From assembly GCA_023450835.1 (NCBI GenBank), contig JAEXGM010000069.1, positions 1 to 8,263 on the forward strand: DNA of 8,263 nt, read 5' to 3'. Position 1 is the stretch's first letter. Every line of letters begins with the position of its first letter. Below the pieces are notes generated by a model. The model searched no databases. It was not told the DNA's origin and saw nothing but the letters and a program-made list of their open reading frames with translations. The position numbers and the translations under genes were made by a program. The DNA comes from Bacillota bacterium. GTDB lineage: Bacteria; Bacillota; Clostridia; Lachnospirales; Lachnospiraceae. Positions 6,356 to 8,263 of the stretch are shown piece by piece.

Positions 6356-6784
6356 GTGTGCGCCCGGCGGCGCACGTTTCTAACCGGTGAAAGTCCGGAA
6401 TCCGCCCGGTAGTGGGAAGGATATAGCCGAAGGCAAGGGTGTCCATCGTGAGGTGGAATCTGAAGGAAGCTGGATTTGGGGAACATACTAACCCAAGGGC
6501 AAATCTCTGGTCTGACGAACAGAAATCACATTAGGCTATGCATGAGGGTAAGACTACACTACAAGTTGAAGCCCAATAACTACACGGAATCATGTATGGT
6601 AAATGGGGCAGATGGATGGAGAGAAAGAAACGTGTGATACCCGGGGAGGTCTGCATGGAACGCTCTGAAAGAAGTAACCACCGCACAAGGAAACGAGGCG
6701 GTGCTGAGCATGCAGAAGTCAGCAGAGGTCATATTAGCCGAGAGGTGAAGGACCGAATCAATAGGAGTCTTTAGTACAACCGGG
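6356..6784 (+). ncRNA. Group II intron ribozyme, 5' region (domains I-III and start of IV)
   Basis: This non-coding part folds into the catalytic scaffold and carries the exon-binding sites. It begins GTGTGCGCCC, and the GCGC near the start can pair with nearby GCGC. Recognition rests on the class C sequence blocks at about 6438-6470, 6640-6652 and 6715-6733. I did not resolve exact domain limits or the EBS loops. A 60-codon frame at 6592-6774 lies within structured RNA and is not a gene. Confidence 0.8.
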
Positions 6785-6800
6785 AAAGGAGGAAGGACAA

Positions 6801-8192
6801 ATGGATGCAGAAAACGCAGAAAGCTGCTTGCAAAAGAATAGTGCGGAACACGAAGGATATGTGAGAGCGCATCGGTCCTTCAACCGGATATGGAAGGAAA
6901 GGGACAGTGCACAGCCGGAACTTTTGGAGAAGATACTGGATAAGGATAACCTAAACAGAGCTTTCAAGAGAGTAAAGGCAAACAAGGGAGCGCCAGGAAT
7001 TGACGGGATTACCGTTGATGAAATAGGTGCATATCTTCGGGAGAATCAGAAAACCATTATCGAGAGAATCTATTCGGGGAAATACACACCCGACCCGGTA
7101 AGGAGAAAAGAAATCCCCAAGCCAGACGTTGGAATACGAAAGCTTGGTATTCCAACAGTCAAAGACCGTATTTTCCAACAGGCCATTAAGCAACAGCTGA
7201 TGCCAGTCTATGAGCCATTGTTCTCGGACAATAGTTACGGCTATCGTCCAGAAAGAAGTGCAAAAGATGCCATTCTAAAGGTAAAAGAATATGCGGAGCA
7301 AGAATACACTCATGCGGTAGCATTGGATTTATCCAAGTATTTCGACACTCTAAATCACGAGATGCTTCTAAATATCCTGCGTAGGAATATAAAGGATGAA
7401 CGAGTGATTCAGTGGATTAAGAGGTACCTTAAAAGTGGTGTCATGGAAAATGGTGTAGTTATGGAGACAGAGGAAGGTTCGCCACAGGGTGGAAATATCT
7501 CGCCATTATTAGCGAATATCTATCTGAATGAATTTGACCAGGAATTCGAACAAAGAGGAGTGGCATTGGTTCGCTATGCAGATGACATTGTATTGCTAGC
7601 GAAGAGCAACAGAGCCGCAAAGAGACTTCTGGAATCAAGTACGAAATATCTTGAGGGAAAACTTAAACTAAAAGTCAACCAAGAGAAAAGTCGTGTGGTC
7701 AGTGTATTTGCAATTCGAAATTTTAAATTCCTTGGCTTTACATTGGGAAAGAACGGAAAGGGCATTTATGTCCGTGTTCATGCAAAGGCATGGAAGAAGA
7801 TGAAGTCAAAGCTGAAAGAACTTAGTTCCCGAAGGTCTGTACAGAGCATACGTCCTTCTTTAGAGAAGATAAAGGTGTATATGCGAGGATGGCTGAATTA
7901 TTATGGAATTGCAGATATGAAGAATCGGATAGAGGACCTCAACAAGTGGCTATATCACAGAATCCGCATGTGCATATGGAAACAATGGAAGAAGCCAAAG
8001 ACGAAGGTAAGAAATCTGTTAAAGATGGGAGTACCAAAGGACCTAGCATGGCAGGCAGGCAACAGTCGCAGAGGGTATTGGTTTACGACACATACGGTTG
8101 CAATAAACATGGCAATGACAAAAGAAAGACTAATAAACAGTGGCTTCTATGACTTAGCTACAGCTTATCAGTCTGTGCACATCAACTATTGA
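6801..8192 (+). CDS. ltrA: Group II intron-encoded reverse transcriptase/maturase
   Basis: This 463-aa protein binds its own intron RNA, helps splicing, and copies the intron into DNA at the target. The start is set by AAAGGAGG (6785-6792), 8 bases ahead. Fingers-palm reverse transcriptase motifs are in order: NKGAPGIDGI (61-70), RKEIPKPDVGIRKLGIPTVKDR (102-123), FSDNSYGYRPERSA (141-154), catalytic Asp in ALDLSKYFD (D176), SPQGGNISPLLANI (227-240), and YADD (259-262) with catalytic D261 and D262. KFLGFTLG (309-316) leads to the thumb and maturase (X) domain, with MRGWLNYYGIADMK at 361-374. The tail RIRMCIWKQWKKPKTK (387-402) is typical of class C. No HNH endonuclease is present, as usual for the class. 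An N-terminal extension of about 40 residues precedes the domain. The stop is one base before domain V. Confidence 0.95.
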   Translation: MDAENAESCLQKNSAEHEGYVRAHRSFNRIWKERDSAQPELLEKILDKDNLNRAFKRVKANKGAPGIDGITVDEIGAYLRENQKTIIERIYSGKYTPDPVRRKEIPKPDVGIRKLGIPTVKDRIFQQAIKQQLMPVYEPLFSDNSYGYRPERSAKDAILKVKEYAEQEYTHAVALDLSKYFDTLNHEMLLNILRRNIKDERVIQWIKRYLKSGVMENGVVMETEEGSPQGGNISPLLANIYLNEFDQEFEQRGVALVRYADDIVLLAKSNRAAKRLLESSTKYLEGKLKLKVNQEKSRVVSVFAIRNFKFLGFTLGKNGKGIYVRVHAKAWKKMKSKLKELSSRRSVQSIRPSLEKIKVYMRGWLNYYGIADMKNRIEDLNKWLYHRIRMCIWKQWKKPKTKVRNLLKMGVPKDLAWQAGNSRRGYWFTTHTVAINMAMTKERLINSGFYDLATAYQSVHINY

Positions 8193-8193
8193 A

Positions 8194-8225
8194 CGCGCCG
8201 TGTACCGAACGGTATGCACGGTGCG
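8194..8225 (+). ncRNA. Group II intron domain V (catalytic hairpin)
   Basis: The lower stem pairs 8194-8202 with 8217-8225, including a G8197-T8222 wobble at the place expected for the catalytic triad. The triad reads C8196-G8197-C8198, the CGC form known for class C introns. A two-base bulge (T8215, G8216), a 4-bp upper stem (8203-8206 / 8211-8214) and the loop GAAC complete the hairpin. Confidence 0.88.
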
Positions 8226-8227
8226 GT

Positions 8228-8263
8228 GAGAGGACGGGAGTTAATCACTCCCTCCTACTCGAT
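8228..8263 (+). ncRNA. Group II intron domain VI and 3' splice boundary
   Basis: GAG (8228-8230) pairs with CTC (8258-8260), AGGA (8231-8234) with TCCT (8253-8256), and GGGAG (8236-8240) with CTCCC (8248-8252). This leaves A8257 bulged on the 3' strand, seventh base from the end, where the branch-point adenosine belongs. The trailing GAT gives the AY end at 8263. Confidence 0.85.

Larger units (their letters stand above)
6356..8263 (+). mobile_element. Complete group IIC intron
   Basis: This 1908-base retroelement starts with the GTGYG boundary (GTGTG, 6356-6360) and contains all expected parts. The 5' ribozyme region has blocks like those of the Oceanobacillus iheyensis IIC intron, for example GGTGTCC (6439-6444 region) followed by GGAATCTGAAGGAAGC (6455-6470), CCGGGGAGGTCT (6641-6652) and GAAGTCAGCAGA (6715-6726). 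The maturase is encoded within domain IV, and domains V and VI follow it directly. The 3' end, GAT at 8261-8263, fits the AY boundary and coincides with the end of the window. Intact ribozyme and reverse transcriptase suggest an active or recently active element. It removes itself from RNA by splicing and moves by retrohoming. Base composition is visibly more GC-rich than the flanks, in line with transfer. Confidence 0.9.

Noticed and set aside
6264..6446. 60-codon - strand ORF across the intron 5' junction
   Set aside because: It crosses the terminator stem and the intron boundary, so its continuity is accidental.
6592..6774. 60-codon + frame rich in Arg and Glu
   Set aside because: It lies in the conserved ribozyme RNA of the group II intron, which is structural, and lacks any protein likeness.
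1..8263. A new multi-gene defence or metabolic system
   Set aside because: Neighbouring genes have separate promoters and terminators and unrelated families; only the left-edge HD protein could belong to such a system, and its upstream neighbours are not visible.

Overview
The window reads as an AT-rich chromosomal stretch of a Gram-positive Firmicute, most likely a Clostridia of the Lachnospiraceae type. I infer this from AGGAGG-type ribosome binding sites at almost every gene, near-consensus TTGNNN/TATAAT promoters, U-rich intrinsic terminators, a YdbC/PC4-like small protein, and a group IIC intron. The genus cannot be fixed from the sequence alone. All supported genes lie on the + strand.

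Left part (1-4589): four apparently independent transcription units. First is an HD-superfamily phosphohydrolase cut by the left edge (its frame is open to base 1), with a terminator about 110 bases past its stop. Next come a 72-aa PC4/YdbC-type nucleic-acid-binding protein, a cyclopropane-fatty-acyl-phospholipid synthase (cfa), and a small VOC/glyoxalase-fold protein. The last three each have their own promoter, ribosome binding site and terminator. They look like unrelated housekeeping or stress genes, not one pathway.

Middle part (4590-6315): a decayed, unidentified gene remnant lies just upstream of an intact TauE/SafE-family membrane permease. The permease stop codon lies inside the first of two tandem, diverged 96-base repeats that fold into hairpins. 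Further on is a mostly non-coding stretch with a candidate promoter, a relic reading frame and a 38-codon ORF that has a perfect Shine-Dalgarno and is followed at once by a terminator stem.

Right part (6316-8263): a complete group IIC intron begins (GTGTG) six bases after that 11-bp terminator stem and runs to the last base of the window. It has the 5' ribozyme region, a 463-aa reverse transcriptase/maturase with intact catalytic motifs, a domain V hairpin with a CGC triad, and a domain VI hairpin with a bulged branch-point A. Insertion directly behind a terminator hairpin is the known targeting habit of class C introns.

I see no strong case for a new multi-gene system. The least explained items are the tandem 96-base structured repeat, the small ORF at the intron target, and the two gene remnants.
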